Part shown: positions 8,708 through 18,141 of the stretch, in pieces
How the letters are laid out: every line of letters starts with the position of its first letter
How positions within the stretch are numbered: position 1 is the stretch's first letter
Origin: Sulfurimonas hydrogeniphila
GTDB taxonomy: Bacteria > Campylobacterota > Campylobacteria > Campylobacterales > Sulfurimonadaceae
Direction: 5' to 3'
NCBI RefSeq assembly: GCF_009068765.1
Contig: NZ_CP035534.1
Coordinates: 1,798,001 to 1,862,000, forward strand
Length of the DNA stretch: 64,000 nucleotides
Position numbers and translations under genes: made by a program
Notes under the pieces: generated by a model
What the model saw: the letters and a program-made list of their open reading frames with translations, nothing else
What the model was told of the DNA's origin: nothing
Databases searched by the model: none

Positions 8708-8735
8708 ATAACTCATAAAAGTTTTGGATTATACT

Positions 8736-8781
8736 CAAAATCTACTAAAAATTGGGTTAAAGCTATTTTTAGTAGATTTTG
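8736..8781. repeat. 17-bp perfect inverted repeat in the nusA promoter region
   Basis: The arms AAAATCTACTAAAAAT (8737-8752) and ATTTTTAGTAGATTTT (8765-8780) are exact inverted copies, extended by one C-G pair, with a 12-nt centre. The right arm runs directly into GGATACAAT, a candidate -10 for nusA. It could be a regulator-binding site or an RNA hairpin. Confidence 0.7.
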
Positions 8782-8866
8782 GATACAATTATATACTTCA
8801 ATTAAGAAATCCCCCGTCATAGCAATTATCAATGTCAGATTTCTTAAAAATACTAAGGAAATACCT

Positions 8867-10003
8867 ATGGAAAAAATTTTAGATATAGCCGAAGCAATCG
8901 GTCATGAAAAGGGTTTACAACCTGAAAAAGTAATGGAAGCACTGAAAACTGCTTTTGTACAAACTGCAAAACGTGTAATCGGACAAAACTTTGCTTTTGA
9001 AGCAGATGTTGATGAAGATACAAAAAATTTAAAAATTATTCAGACAATCACAGTTGTTGCTGATAATGATGAAAAACTCCAGGATGAAGAGATTGCCCCC
9101 GCATATATTTCACTTACCGAAGCAAAAGAGTATGATGATCAGGTAGAAATCGGAGATCAACTCCAAATTGACCATGACCTTGAGGACTATGGCAGAACAG
9201 CCGCTTCACAACTTCACCGTGAAATAGAGTACCATATACAACGACTTGTGGAAGATGAAATTTATAACAAATACAAATCCAAAGTAGGTACACTTGTCAG
9301 CGGTCGTGTTACACGTGTTGATGCACAAAATAACACATACATCGAAGTGGATGAAATTCGTGCAGTTTTACCAATGAAAAGCCGTATAAAAGGCGAAATA
9401 TTTGAAGTGGGTGATCACATAAAAGCGGTTGTAAGGCGTGTAAATATGGACAAAGAAAACGGGATGCAAATCGAACTTTCTCGGACAAGTCCAAAATTTT
9501 TAGAAGCACTCTTGGAACTTGAAGTGCCAGAAATTGCAGAGGGTTCGGTCATCATAGAAAAGTCAGCCCGTATTCCGGGTGAGAGAGCAAAAATCGCTCT
9601 TATAAGCACACACCCGCAAGTGGATGCTGTCGGTGCAACAGTCGGTGTCAAGGGTGTGCGTATCAATGCGGTAAGCCAAGAGTTGATTGGTGAAAACATT
9701 GACTGTATAGAGTATACTACCATTCCTGAACTTTTTGTATCACGTACAATGAGTCCGGCTATCATCTCTCATGTAGAAATTGTCAAAAACGAAGAGGGCG
9801 AAAATGAAAAAGCCATCATTACACTGCCTGCCGACCAAAAAAGCAAGGCAATCGGAAAAAGCGGTATCAACATCCGTCTGGCTTCAATGCTCACAGGTTT
9901 ACAGATAGAACTTGTAGAAAATGATGCTGTCACTACAAATGAAGACGGTACCGTAGAAGAGAAAAAAGAGAGTGTTGATGCGTTGGAGGCACTTTTTAAC
10001 TAG
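8867..10003 (+). CDS. nusA: Transcription termination/antitermination factor NusA
   Basis: RNA-polymerase-associated factor controlling pausing, termination and antitermination. I choose the ATG at 8867, which has AAGGA 8 nt upstream; the open frame extends back to 8696 but only through the promoter region. The 378 residues hold an N-terminal RNA-polymerase-binding domain (1-125), an S1 domain (VGTLVSGRVTRVDAQNNTYI), KH1 (ERAKIALIS) and KH2 (KSKAIGKSGINIRLASMLTG). The C-terminal acidic repeats of E. coli NusA are absent, as in many bacteria. The usual neighbours rimP and infB are not adjacent; nusA stands alone here. Confidence 0.95.
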   Translation: MEKILDIAEAIGHEKGLQPEKVMEALKTAFVQTAKRVIGQNFAFEADVDEDTKNLKIIQTITVVADNDEKLQDEEIAPAYISLTEAKEYDDQVEIGDQLQIDHDLEDYGRTAASQLHREIEYHIQRLVEDEIYNKYKSKVGTLVSGRVTRVDAQNNTYIEVDEIRAVLPMKSRIKGEIFEVGDHIKAVVRRVNMDKENGMQIELSRTSPKFLEALLELEVPEIAEGSVIIEKSARIPGERAKIALISTHPQVDAVGATVGVKGVRINAVSQELIGENIDCIEYTTIPELFVSRTMSPAIISHVEIVKNEEGENEKAIITLPADQKSKAIGKSGINIRLASMLTGLQIELVENDAVTTNEDGTVEEKKESVDALEALFN

Positions 10004-10013
10004 AAAAATTTTT

Positions 10014-10160
10014 GGAATCGGTGCATTAATGCCGGCTGTTGTTACACTTATACCAATTTCGGCCCACCCTACAGAAAAAAATTTAGTTTTTTTCTAAGTT
10101 ATGCTTTAGCATTAAAAGGATGGGTTCCTTGGGGTCCGGAATCGGTACTGCAGTGCCGAC
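10014..10160. repeat. Two REP-like units flanking a second repeat type
   Basis: REP-like units at 10014-10036 (GGAATCGG, TGCATTAA, TGCCGGC) and 10138-10160 (GGAATCGG, TACTGCAG, TGCCGAC) lie in the same direction. Between them, at 10072-10112, is a ~41-bp A/T-rich sequence ending in the palindrome ATGCTTTAGCAT. Its inverted copy is at 13275-13316. The 170-bp gap between nusA and the permease gene contains nothing else I can identify. Confidence 0.65.
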
Positions 10161-10173
10161 TGTTCTTGCTTAC

Positions 10174-11133
10174 TTATGTTCTATTCATATAAGGATTTAA
10201 TTTCAACAAAAGCAGATCTGCCAACATATTTCCCAGTAGTGTCAACAATGCTGTTATCATCAAAATCCCCATAATGATGGGGTAGTCTCGTGATAATGCC
10301 GAGATGTAAAAAAGCTGTCCCATCCCCTCTATACCGAAAATAGACTCCAAAATAACACTCCCACCGATGAGTCCGGGCAAAGAAAGCCCCAACAGAGTTA
10401 TAACAGGTGGCATCAAATTTGGTAAAATATAATATCGCAACAGCTCTTTTTTTCCTAAGCCACGGGCACGTGCAAAAAAGTAATAATCACTTTTGAGTAT
10501 CTCCAGAGTCAGTGACCGGATATAAATTATCATACTTCCCAAGCCTGTAAAAATCATTACCGACACTGGCAAAGTCACATGCCATGCCATATCTGTATAA
10601 TTTGCAAAACCCTCTTTTGCTTCAATCGAATGAAGTCCCGCTATAGGAAACCATTCAAGTTTTATGGCAAAAAGAATAATAAAAATCAATGCAAGATAAA
10701 ATGAGGGCATAGAAAAAGAGACTAAAGATATTTGACGAATAATATAGTCGCTCTTTTTTTCATACGAGAGTGCTGCTTCGATACCCAGATATAAAGATAG
10801 CACAAAAACAACAACCAAAGAGATACTGTTCATCCAAAGAGTTACAGGCAGGCGTTTGAGTATCTCAGAACTTACATCCTGACCACTTACAAATGATATG
10901 CCAAAATTAAGCATAGTAATGTTTTTCACCCAAGAAATATACTGCTCAAGAAGTGGCTTGTCCAGTCCATACACAGCTTTTAGTTTTTCTATTGCCTCTT
11001 TCGTCATATTCGGATTCAATTCTCCCGCTCCAAAAAAACTGTTTGGTGCAGCGTGAATAGCTAAAAAAGAAATGATTGAGATGAGCAGTAACATAAAAAG
11101 GATGTAGGCTGTTTTTTTCATAAAAAGTGTCAT
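10174..11133 (-). CDS. ABC transporter inner-membrane permease, DppB/OppB family
   Basis: A 319-residue polytopic membrane protein with about six helices. The conserved binding-protein-dependent transport motif appears as EILKSDYYFFARARGLGKKELLRYYILPN, which docks the ATPase, and the N-terminal extension (AIEKLKAVYGLDKPLLEQYISWV) is typical of DppB-type peptide or nickel permeases. No partner permease (DppC), ATPase or binding protein lies next to it. It is either an orphan served from elsewhere or a remnant of a larger operon. A second possible start is the ATG four codons in. The substrate is unknown. Confidence 0.85.
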   Translation of the reverse strand: MTLFMKKTAYILFMLLLISIISFLAIHAAPNSFFGAGELNPNMTKEAIEKLKAVYGLDKPLLEQYISWVKNITMLNFGISFVSGQDVSSEILKRLPVTLWMNSISLVVVFVLSLYLGIEAALSYEKKSDYIIRQISLVSFSMPSFYLALIFIILFAIKLEWFPIAGLHSIEAKEGFANYTDMAWHVTLPVSVMIFTGLGSMIIYIRSLTLEILKSDYYFFARARGLGKKELLRYYILPNLMPPVITLLGLSLPGLIGGSVILESIFGIEGMGQLFYISALSRDYPIIMGILMITALLTLLGNMLADLLLLKLNPYMNRT

Positions 11134-11140
11134 ATCTCTG

Positions 11141-11257
11141 CTATAAACCCTTTCGTATATATTCAGAGTATTGTCTTATATCACTACTCTCTGTTTGATT
11201 ATTTTTTGCATAGGAGCCAAACAGATATGCAAATTCTATTTCATTAATTTTTGCCAT
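11141..11257 (-). pseudogene. Remnant of an MNT-type nucleotidyltransferase
   Basis: A 38-codon frame starts at the ATG 11255-11257: MAKINEIEFAYLFGSYAK, then NNQTESSDI. The GSYAKxxxxxxSDI block is the active-site signature of minimal nucleotidyltransferases (MntA/MNT antitoxins paired with HEPN toxins). The usual next residues (DIDLAV-like) and ~60 further residues are missing; the frame runs into RQYSEYIRKGL and stops. This suggests an internally deleted relic. No HEPN partner is visible. Confidence 0.5.
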
Positions 11258-11322
11258 AAAGATATTATATCATAAGTTAAAAAAATATCTTTGTTAGTTT
11301 TTTTGAAGAAGAGGAGAAAAGA

Positions 11323-11344
11323 CTAACTCCCGAAAGGGAGCTAG
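11323..11344 (-). terminator. Probable terminator of the porin gene
   Basis: Just after the porin stop codon, the minus strand reads CTCCC-TTTC-GGGAG, extended past one mismatch by three further pairs, followed by TCTTTTCTCCTC. This is a compact stable stem with a moderately T-rich tail. Confidence 0.5.
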
Positions 11345-11355
11345 AAAAGTTTAGA

Positions 11356-12681
11356 CTAGAAGTTTAAAGTTAAATATGCTTGTACTATATTGTCATTTGT
11401 TGCTGCATCTGTATTAATAAATACTAATGTTGCATCTAATGGTCCAAATGATTTGCCAGCAGTTACTGTAAGTTCTTTAAGATCTTGACTACCAGTTGCT
11501 TTATGGTTAACATCTGTATAATAAACACCTAAATCAAATAAACCCTGTACAGGTGATGTAACTGTTAAGTGGATTGAATCAGTATCACTCATAGTAACCT
11601 GTCCATAGTTCCACCATACTTCTGTGTAAAGTTTTGTTTGTGCAGTAGTCATATTCGTTGCCGTATTAAAACCTGCATAACCAATTGAACCATCATTATT
11701 TACTGATGAGTAAGAGAGACTTGCAGCAAACAAGTCTTTCATTGCATACCCTACCTGTAACGCGTATACCGTGTCAGCCGTTGCACCATTTGCTACAGAT
11801 TTCACACTAGAGTATTGCGCACCTAAAGTAAGACCTTCTATACCTAAATCTGTAGTATCTAAATCAGCTTGCAACCAATAAGCATCTGCAACACGCGTAA
11901 CACTGTAATACCATGCTTGTGCAGTTAATGGTTTAAATGAGTTATTTATTACACCTACTGCATAAGCACCATTCGTACCGTATGTAGTAAATGTTCCTTC
12001 GCCGTTAACTACAGCTGCTGAAGCCAATCCAAGTGTTTGAACATTACTTTGTGCATTTTGTCCAAAAACTTCTGTACCATTACCGTTTCCGATATATGCA
12101 CCTACTAATGTAGTATCTGGAACATCTTGATTAATTACTACAGCTGCTTCAAAAGTATTTTTTTCAATAGACCATGTTTCTGTAAATGCCAAAGGAGTAT
12201 CTAACTCCATACGACCAATTTTAGCAGTAGTTTTTCCTGTTGTTGCTGCAATCCAAGCTTCATTCATCCAGTTTGCATTTTCAACTTTTGCTCCACCTAA
12301 TACTTGTCCATATGTAGAACCTGTACCTGTTACCGCAGTATGTGCACCACCCCATACATTTGATACAAGATTATTTTCCAATCCAAGCGTAGAGAGTACT
12401 GTATAACCAGCACCAGCACTAATTGCAACTATATTATTTTTAGCAAGATCAGCTGTAACATTTAAATTTAATGCTGCATCTGCTGAACTTGAATCTTTTG
12501 AAAAAAGTGAACCAGTATCATTCGTTCCATTTGTAGCATTTTTAATAGCTTGTGCACCACTTACACCATCAGTAGTTTGATAAAATAGCTTAGCATCACC
12601 ACTAACTTTTATATTATCAATTGCAAATGCACTTGAACCTATTAACAGTGCTGCCACCAAACTCATTTTTGTAAATTTCAT
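11356..12681 (-). CDS. Major outer-membrane porin
   Basis: A 441-residue outer-membrane beta-barrel protein. It has a signal peptide (MKFTKMSLVAALLIGSSAFA), an N-terminal strand (IKVSGDAKLFYQT), alternating amphipathic strands with glycine/threonine-rich loops, NEAWIAATTGKTTAKIGRMELDTPLAF (a motif of epsilonproteobacterial porins) and a C-terminal aromatic strand ending in LTLNF as the BAM signal. It forms a passive diffusion channel. The start has AAGGAGAAAAT upstream, suggesting strong translation. The gene is single, with its own promoter (a TATACT -10 about 40 nt upstream) and a terminator. Confidence 0.85.
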   Translation of the reverse strand: MKFTKMSLVAALLIGSSAFAIDNIKVSGDAKLFYQTTDGVSGAQAIKNATNGTNDTGSLFSKDSSSADAALNLNVTADLAKNNIVAISAGAGYTVLSTLGLENNLVSNVWGGAHTAVTGTGSTYGQVLGGAKVENANWMNEAWIAATTGKTTAKIGRMELDTPLAFTETWSIEKNTFEAAVVINQDVPDTTLVGAYIGNGNGTEVFGQNAQSNVQTLGLASAAVVNGEGTFTTYGTNGAYAVGVINNSFKPLTAQAWYYSVTRVADAYWLQADLDTTDLGIEGLTLGAQYSSVKSVANGATADTVYALQVGYAMKDLFAASLSYSSVNNDGSIGYAGFNTATNMTTAQTKLYTEVWWNYGQVTMSDTDSIHLTVTSPVQGLFDLGVYYTDVNHKATGSQDLKELTVTAGKSFGPLDATLVFINTDAATNDNIVQAYLTLNF

Positions 12682-12739
12682 ATTTTCTCCTTATCCTTTT
12701 ACAAATTTCACGGGTAGTATAGCATAATCAACTCTTAAC

Positions 12740-12768
12740 TTTTCATTAAAGTGATGAATTATTATACA
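12740..12768. promoter_or_regulatory. Sequence block shared with the 42.3-kb promoter region
   Basis: TTTTCATTAAAGTG followed by GAATTAT occurs here, about 60 nt upstream of the porin start, and again at 42275-42300 upstream of the DUF4395 gene, in the same orientation relative to the downstream gene. It may be a shared promoter or operator element. Confidence 0.35.
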
Positions 12769-12776
12769 AAATAAGA

Positions 12777-12782
12777 TATAAT
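12777..12782 (+). promoter_or_regulatory. -10 box of the lipoprotein gene (possible leaderless mRNA)
   Basis: GATATAAT ends 6 nt before the ATG at 12789. No ribosome-binding site is present between them, so the transcript probably starts at or next to the start codon. Confidence 0.5.
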
Positions 12783-12788
12783 TACAAT

Positions 12789-13205
12789 ATGAAACAATTA
12801 ATTACAACATCACTAACAATACCACTCTTTATATTACTCAGTGGATGCGCGACAGACGCTCCTGTGGCACCATCACAAAACAGTGATTTAAATAAGATAA
12901 GTAACTCAAACGGCAAAGCAAAACCGGGATTAATACAAAAAAATCTCGACAGTTGGCTCAAAAATGAGTGGACACCTACTGTAAATGAAGACAGAAAAGT
13001 GCAAAAAAAATATATGAAAAAAGTAGATATGAACGCTACAAATACCAGCAACGACAGGGAAGAAAAATATGTAGAGGACAAGGAAAGGAACTTTACACTT
13101 CAAGAGTATGTTGACAAAGCGGCAGCATATTCAAAATTACATCCTTCTGATGAAAAGGATTCTCATGTGAAAAAACTGGAAAATATGCCTGTTATAGGGA
13201 AATAA
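12789..13205 (+). CDS. Putative lipoprotein of unknown function
   Basis: A 138-residue protein with a lipoprotein signal peptide and lipobox (MKQLITTSLTIPLFILLSGC), so the mature N-terminus should be a lipidated Cys20. The rest is hydrophilic, lysine- and asparagine-rich, without cysteines or recognisable domain; short helical segments (LQEYVDKAAAYSKLHP) occur near the end. It is transcribed away from the porin gene through a short shared promoter region. Its function is unknown. Confidence 0.75.
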   Translation: MKQLITTSLTIPLFILLSGCATDAPVAPSQNSDLNKISNSNGKAKPGLIQKNLDSWLKNEWTPTVNEDRKVQKKYMKKVDMNATNTSNDREEKYVEDKERNFTLQEYVDKAAAYSKLHPSDEKDSHVKKLENMPVIGK

Positions 13206-13225
13206 TCCCGTTTTTTTGCAGTTTA

Positions 13226-13370
13226 GCCCGCACTGAAGTACGGGTTCCGGGTTTTTTCGGAATCGGTACTTTCTATGCTAAAGCATGACTTGTGAGAAAA
13301 ACTAAATTTTTTTCTGTAATGCCGACTGTAACTTTGTTATCTTCTCAGCCCAGATTGAAATCTGGGTTCC
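13226..13370. repeat. Cluster of REP-like units, one interrupted by a second repeat
   Basis: Unit 13226-13248 reads GCCCGC, ACTGAAGT, ACGGGTTCC, the family consensus. The next unit starts GGAATCGGTACTTT at 13259 but is split by a 42-bp sequence (13275-13316, beginning with palindrome ATGCTAAAGCAT), after which TAATGCCGAC resumes to 13326. A third unit is 13348-13370. The split shows one repeat type inserted in another. This fills the gap between the lipoprotein gene and fabI; a TTACATGTAA palindrome follows at 13386. Confidence 0.7.
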
Positions 13371-13406
13371 AAAAACTTAATTAACTTACATGTAAGCTAA
13401 GAAATC

Positions 13407-14255
<849 letters not shown>

Positions 14256-14274
14256 TTAGTTTTAAAGACGCAAA

Positions 14275-14297
14275 GCCCGAATTGGAGTACGGGTTTC
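14275..14297. repeat. REP-like unit between fabI and tpiA
   Basis: GCCCGA, ATTGGAGT, ACGGGTTTC match the 23-bp REP consensus with core substitutions that keep the outer arms. Confidence 0.6.
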
Positions 14298-14299
14298 GG

Positions 14300-15004
14300 T
14301 TAGATGTGGTCTAACTCGTCTGCCGACTCTATCATTGTACAAAAATGTTCAGCATATAATGCTGCACTGCCGACTAAAACACCGTCAACATTTTTTACCT
14401 GCAAAATATCTTTAACATTGTTGACTTTCACGCTGCCACCGTATAAAAGAGGTGCAGATGATTTTTTCTTCAATTCGGAGTGAATATCCTCTATATCCTC
14501 TAGCGTCGGTATTTTGCCCGTACCTATAGCCCAAACAGGTTCATAGGCAATAATCAGGTTTTCATATTGGGTATCAATGCCTTCATATTGTTGATATAAA
14601 TATGCAAGCATCTCCTCTTTTGAAGACTCTCTCACAGCCAGTGGCTCGCCTACACAATAAACAATTTGGAATCCTTGTGCTTTAAAATATTCAAATTTTT
14701 TTGCTATAAATTCTTGAGATTCACCCAAAATATGACGGCGCTCACTGTGCCCTATCAGTATAGTTTTGATGCCAAACTCTGCAAGATGTTCCAGCCCTAT
14801 TTCACCCGTGAAAGCTCCTTTTTCAACAGGATATGCATTTTGGGCACCTACAGTGATATCCGTCTTATAAGCATCAAGGGATGATATTGCAGGAAAAACT
14901 ATAACCTCTTGTGAACTCTTTTGCACACAGGAATCCAACTTTTGCATATATTTGTGTGTCGCTTTTCTTGTAAGGTTTGTTTTCAAATTCGCTGCAATAA
15001 TCAT
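14300..15004 (-). CDS. tpiA: Triose-phosphate isomerase
   Basis: Interconverts dihydroxyacetone phosphate and glyceraldehyde 3-phosphate. The 234-residue TIM barrel has the substrate Asn/Lys (IIAANLKTN), catalytic His (IGHSERR) and catalytic Glu in AYEPVWAIGTG, and LYGGSVK near the phosphate site. It is about 20 residues shorter than the E. coli enzyme, as is common in this phylum. It is the last gene of gap-pgk-tpiA, starting 1 nt after the pgk stop. Confidence 0.96.
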   Translation of the reverse strand: MIIAANLKTNLTRKATHKYMQKLDSCVQKSSQEVIVFPAISSLDAYKTDITVGAQNAYPVEKGAFTGEIGLEHLAEFGIKTILIGHSERRHILGESQEFIAKKFEYFKAQGFQIVYCVGEPLAVRESSKEEMLAYLYQQYEGIDTQYENLIIAYEPVWAIGTGKIPTLEDIEDIHSELKKKSSAPLLYGGSVKVNNVKDILQVKNVDGVLVGSAALYAEHFCTMIESADELDHI

Positions 15005-15005
15005 C

Positions 15006-16217
15006 TTAGTCCTTTTTATCTGTAGTTTCTACCATCAAAGGTTGTACACCCGGAAGAACCTTGCCCTCAAGCAACTCCAATGAAGCACCGCCGCCTGTAG
15101 ATATAAAGCTGATGTCTTCATCAACGCCCACTCTTTTTACCAAATCAGCAGTATCACCACCGCCTACGACTGTCGTGGCATAGGTATCTGCTACAAAATG
15201 TGCTATTTTTGATGAACCTCTGGCAAATTTTTCCATTTCATAGACGCCCATAGGTCCGTTCCACAGTACTGTCTGGACATCATTGAGCGCCTCTCTGTAC
15301 AGTCTTACAGTTGCAGGACCGATGTCAAGTCCCATCCATTTTTGTGGAATCTCTTGCACTGTGACAATTTTACTGACAGCATCTTCAGAAAATTTTTCTG
15401 CTGCTATAACATCCACTGGCAGATAGAATTTCACACCCAGTCTTTTTGCTTCATCCATAATATTTTGTGCTTCTTCCAGTAAGTCATCTTCCACAAGAGA
15501 AGCGCCTATTTCATAACCCATCTGTTTTAAAAATGTAAAAGCCATGCCTCCGCCGATGAATACTTTGTCAACTCTAGGCAGCAGATTTACAAGTGCTTCA
15601 AGTTTACCTGAAACCTTGCTTCCACCGATAATAGCAGCAAACGGACGGACAGGATTGTTCATAAGTTTTGAAAAGTACTGAATCTCACGCTCAAGCAAAA
15701 AGCCGGCTGCTTTGTGCTCATTGTCAAAAAACTTTGTAATGCCGTGTACAGATGCATGCGCTCGGTGACTGACACCAAAAGCATCGTTGATATAAAACTC
15801 TGCCATTGATGCAAGCTTTTTTGACAACTCTGCATCATCTTTTGTCTCCCCCGGCTCGAAGCGCAAATTTTCAAGCAAAAGTACCTCATGCCGGGGCAAA
15901 TCTTTTGCTTTTTGCATAGCATCTTCACCGACAACATCTTTTGCCAACGCTACATGACGCTTTAAAAGTTGCTGTAAACGCCTTGCGACAGGAGCCAAAG
16001 AGTATTTTTCTACAACTTCTCCTTTCGGACGACCAAGATGAGATGCCAATATAACAGCACAGTCCAAATCAAGACAATAGTTGATAGTGGCTATGGCAGA
16101 ACGAATCCGACGGTCATCTGCAATATTTCCAAACTCATCCATAGGCACATTAAAGTCACATCGAATGAAGACCTTCTTATTTGCTATATCTAATTTTTTA
16201 AGGTGTAATAGTTCCAA
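15006..16217 (-). CDS. pgk: Phosphoglycerate kinase
   Basis: Transfers phosphate between 1,3-bisphosphoglycerate and ADP. The 403 residues include the N-terminal substrate motif [23 protein letters not shown], the [11 protein letters not shown] segment, [12 protein letters not shown], and the C-terminal nucleotide region [14 protein letters not shown] and [14 protein letters not shown]. It lies between gap (10-nt gap) and tpiA (1-nt gap) in one operon. Confidence 0.97.
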   Translation of the reverse strand: MELLHLKKLDIANKKVFIRCDFNVPMDEFGNIADDRRIRSAIATINYCLDLDCAVILASHLGRPKGEVVEKYSLAPVARRLQQLLKRHVALAKDVVGEDAMQKAKDLPRHEVLLLENLRFEPGETKDDAELSKKLASMAEFYINDAFGVSHRAHASVHGITKFFDNEHKAAGFLLEREIQYFSKLMNNPVRPFAAIIGGSKVSGKLEALVNLLPRVDKVFIGGGMAFTFLKQMGYEIGASLVEDDLLEEAQNIMDEAKRLGVKFYLPVDVIAAEKFSEDAVSKIVTVQEIPQKWMGLDIGPATVRLYREALNDVQTVLWNGPMGVYEMEKFARGSSKIAHFVADTYATTVVGGGDTADLVKRVGVDEDISFISTGGGASLELLEGKVLPGVQPLMVETTDKKD

Positions 16218-16227
16218 ATTTTTTGTC

Positions 16228-17229
16228 CTATTTTGAAATATGAAGAGCCATATCTAAAAGTCGTGACGAATAACCCCACTCATTGTCATACCATGCCATA
16301 ACTTTTATCATGTTACCGCCGATAACCTGTGTCAAATCTTCTGCCACAACTGCACTGAACTGCGAGCCTACAAAATCTTGAGAAACGCGCATCTCTTTAT
16401 CCATATGCAAAAGCCCTTTGAGTCTTGTATCTGCCATTTCGTTAAAAACAGCCGTCACTTCTTCTTTTGTTGTATTTTTGGAAACGACAACATTTAAATC
16501 AACCATAGAAACATCAGGTGTCGGTACACGTACTGACTGCCCATGCAGTTTTCCTTCAAGCTGAGGCATTACAAGGCTGATGGCTTTTGCTGCGCCTGTA
16601 GTTGTAGGAATCATGTTTATAGCACCGGCACGGGCACGGCGTTTGTCTTTGTTGTGTTTCACATCTAAAATATTTTGATCGTTGGTATAAGAGTGGATAG
16701 TCGTCATTAAGCCTTTTTCAATACCGAATGCATCATCAAGAACACGGGCAACAGGACCCAGACAGTTTGTTGTACATGAAGCATTTGAGACAATTTTTTG
16801 TCCCGCATATTTTTCTTCATTGACACCCATCACAAATGTCGGTGTTGCTTTGTCTTTCGCAGGAGCAGAAAAAAGAACTTTTTGTATACCGTTGTCAATA
16901 TGCACCTGCGCGGACTCCTGTGTCAAAAAGACACCGGTACACTCCAAAACCATATCAGCGCCACATTCGGCAAATTTCAGGTTTTTTGGATCACGATCAG
17001 AAAAAACTCTTATTTTTTTCCCGTCAATTGCAATGTTTTCATCATCAAGCTGCACAACTTCACTCTCAAATGTTCCGTGAACAGAGTCATTTTTCAATAG
17101 ATAGATCATCATATCTATATTTGCAGTGTCATTTATAGCGACAACTTCCACATCATCTCTTTTGTGTGCAATACGTGCCACACAACGACCTATTCTACCA
17201 AATCCGTTAATTGCTATTTTTAGTGCCAT
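16228..17229 (-). CDS. gap: Glyceraldehyde-3-phosphate dehydrogenase (NAD type)
   Basis: Oxidises glyceraldehyde 3-phosphate to 1,3-bisphosphoglycerate. The 333 residues begin with the Rossmann motif [19 protein letters not shown] carries the Asp that contacts the adenosine ribose of [15 protein letters not shown] has the catalytic Cys; [11 protein letters not shown] contains the partner His region. First gene of gap-pgk-tpiA, with AGGAACTATA ahead of the ATG. A second, diverged GAPDH at 49319-50332 lacks the NAD-type Asp. Confidence 0.96.
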   Translation of the reverse strand: MALKIAINGFGRIGRCVARIAHKRDDVEVVAINDTANIDMMIYLLKNDSVHGTFESEVVQLDDENIAIDGKKIRVFSDRDPKNLKFAECGADMVLECTGVFLTQESAQVHIDNGIQKVLFSAPAKDKATPTFVMGVNEEKYAGQKIVSNASCTTNCLGPVARVLDDAFGIEKGLMTTIHSYTNDQNILDVKHNKDKRRARAGAINMIPTTTGAAKAISLVMPQLEGKLHGQSVRVPTPDVSMVDLNVVVSKNTTKEEVTAVFNEMADTRLKGLLHMDKEMRVSQDFVGSQFSAVVAEDLTQVIGGNMIKVMAWYDNEWGYSSRLLDMALHISK

Positions 17230-17276
17230 TATAGTTCCTAATATAAAATAATTGGGTAATTTTATCCAAAATTAGT

Positions 17277-17282
17277 TATAAT
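17277..17282 (+). promoter_or_regulatory. -10 box of nadD (possible leaderless mRNA)
   Basis: TTATAAT ends 9 nt before the nadD ATG at 17292 and no Shine-Dalgarno sequence intervenes, so transcription should start within a base or two of the start codon. Confidence 0.5.
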
Positions 17283-17291
17283 TCGCATTAA

Positions 17292-17864
17292 ATGAAAACG
17301 ATAGCACTTTACGGAGGTTCATTTGACCCTCCACACATCGCACATGAGGCAATAGTCAAGGCTTTGGGCGAACTGGACTTTATTGACAAAGTAGTGGTAA
17401 TGCCTACTTTTTTAAATCCGTTTAAAAAAACTTTTACTGCTCCGGCTGAGTTACGGCTGCAATGGCTGAGAGATATTTTTTCATCTTATAAAGATGTGGA
17501 AGTCAGTTCATATGAGGTCGACTTGAAAAAAAAAGTGCCGACAGTTGCGACAGTCAAACATTTGCTGGATAGTTATGACAAAATTTATTTGGTTATCGGT
17601 GCAGATAATTTAAAATCACTGCATCAATGGTATGCTTATGATGAACTGAAAAAACTGGTAACTTTTATAATTGTCACAAGAGACCGTATAAAAGTACCAA
17701 AAGATTTCATTCAGCTTAACATAGATGAAGACATATCTTCATCTATGTTAAGAGAAAATTTTGACAGTTCAAAAATACCAAAAAAAGTCAGAGATGAAAT
17801 AACACAATATTACAAGGAACACAATGCAAGACAGAATACAAAACATAGTAAACACACTCGATAA
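17292..17864 (+). CDS. nadD: Nicotinate-nucleotide adenylyltransferase NadD
   Basis: Adenylates nicotinate mononucleotide in NAD biosynthesis. The 190-residue protein has the nucleotidyltransferase motif GGSFDPPHIAH (residues 8-18), LNPFKK in the substrate region, IGADNLKSLHQWY, and the second conserved motif ISSSMLREN (equivalent to ISSTxIR). The gene is the first of a pair with rsfS, overlapping it by 41 nt. Its start codon is directly preceded by a -10 box. Confidence 0.95.
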   Translation: MKTIALYGGSFDPPHIAHEAIVKALGELDFIDKVVVMPTFLNPFKKTFTAPAELRLQWLRDIFSSYKDVEVSSYEVDLKKKVPTVATVKHLLDSYDKIYLVIGADNLKSLHQWYAYDELKKLVTFIIVTRDRIKVPKDFIQLNIDEDISSSMLRENFDSSKIPKKVRDEITQYYKEHNARQNTKHSKHTR

Positions 17865-18141
17865 AAACAAAGCGGAATCCATAGAGGTTTTTGATCTCCG
17901 TGACAAAAACTATTTCGTTGATTATGCGGTTATAGCCTCTTCTCTTGGACAAAAACACACCACTGCCCTTTTGGACCATTTAAAAAATGAACTCAAACCT
18001 GCCGAACATTTTAACAATGTAGATGAAAGCGGTGACTGGATTGTTGTTGATTTGGGCGATATACTTATTCACATCATGACTCCGGAATACAGAACAAAGT
18101 ATGATATGGAAACATTTTTAGGGGAGCTTGGAAGTCACTAG
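17824..18141 (+). CDS. rsfS: Ribosome silencing factor RsfS
   Basis: Binds ribosomal protein uL14 and blocks 30S-50S joining when nutrients are limiting. The 105 residues contain the family segments [20 protein letters not shown] and [31 protein letters not shown]. It overlaps nadD by 41 nt, a common bacterial gene pair. The last 24 nt overlap the convergent lytic transglycosylase gene. Confidence 0.94.
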   Translation: MQDRIQNIVNTLDKNKAESIEVFDLRDKNYFVDYAVIASSLGQKHTTALLDHLKNELKPAEHFNNVDESGDWIVVDLGDILIHIMTPEYRTKYDMETFLGELGSH

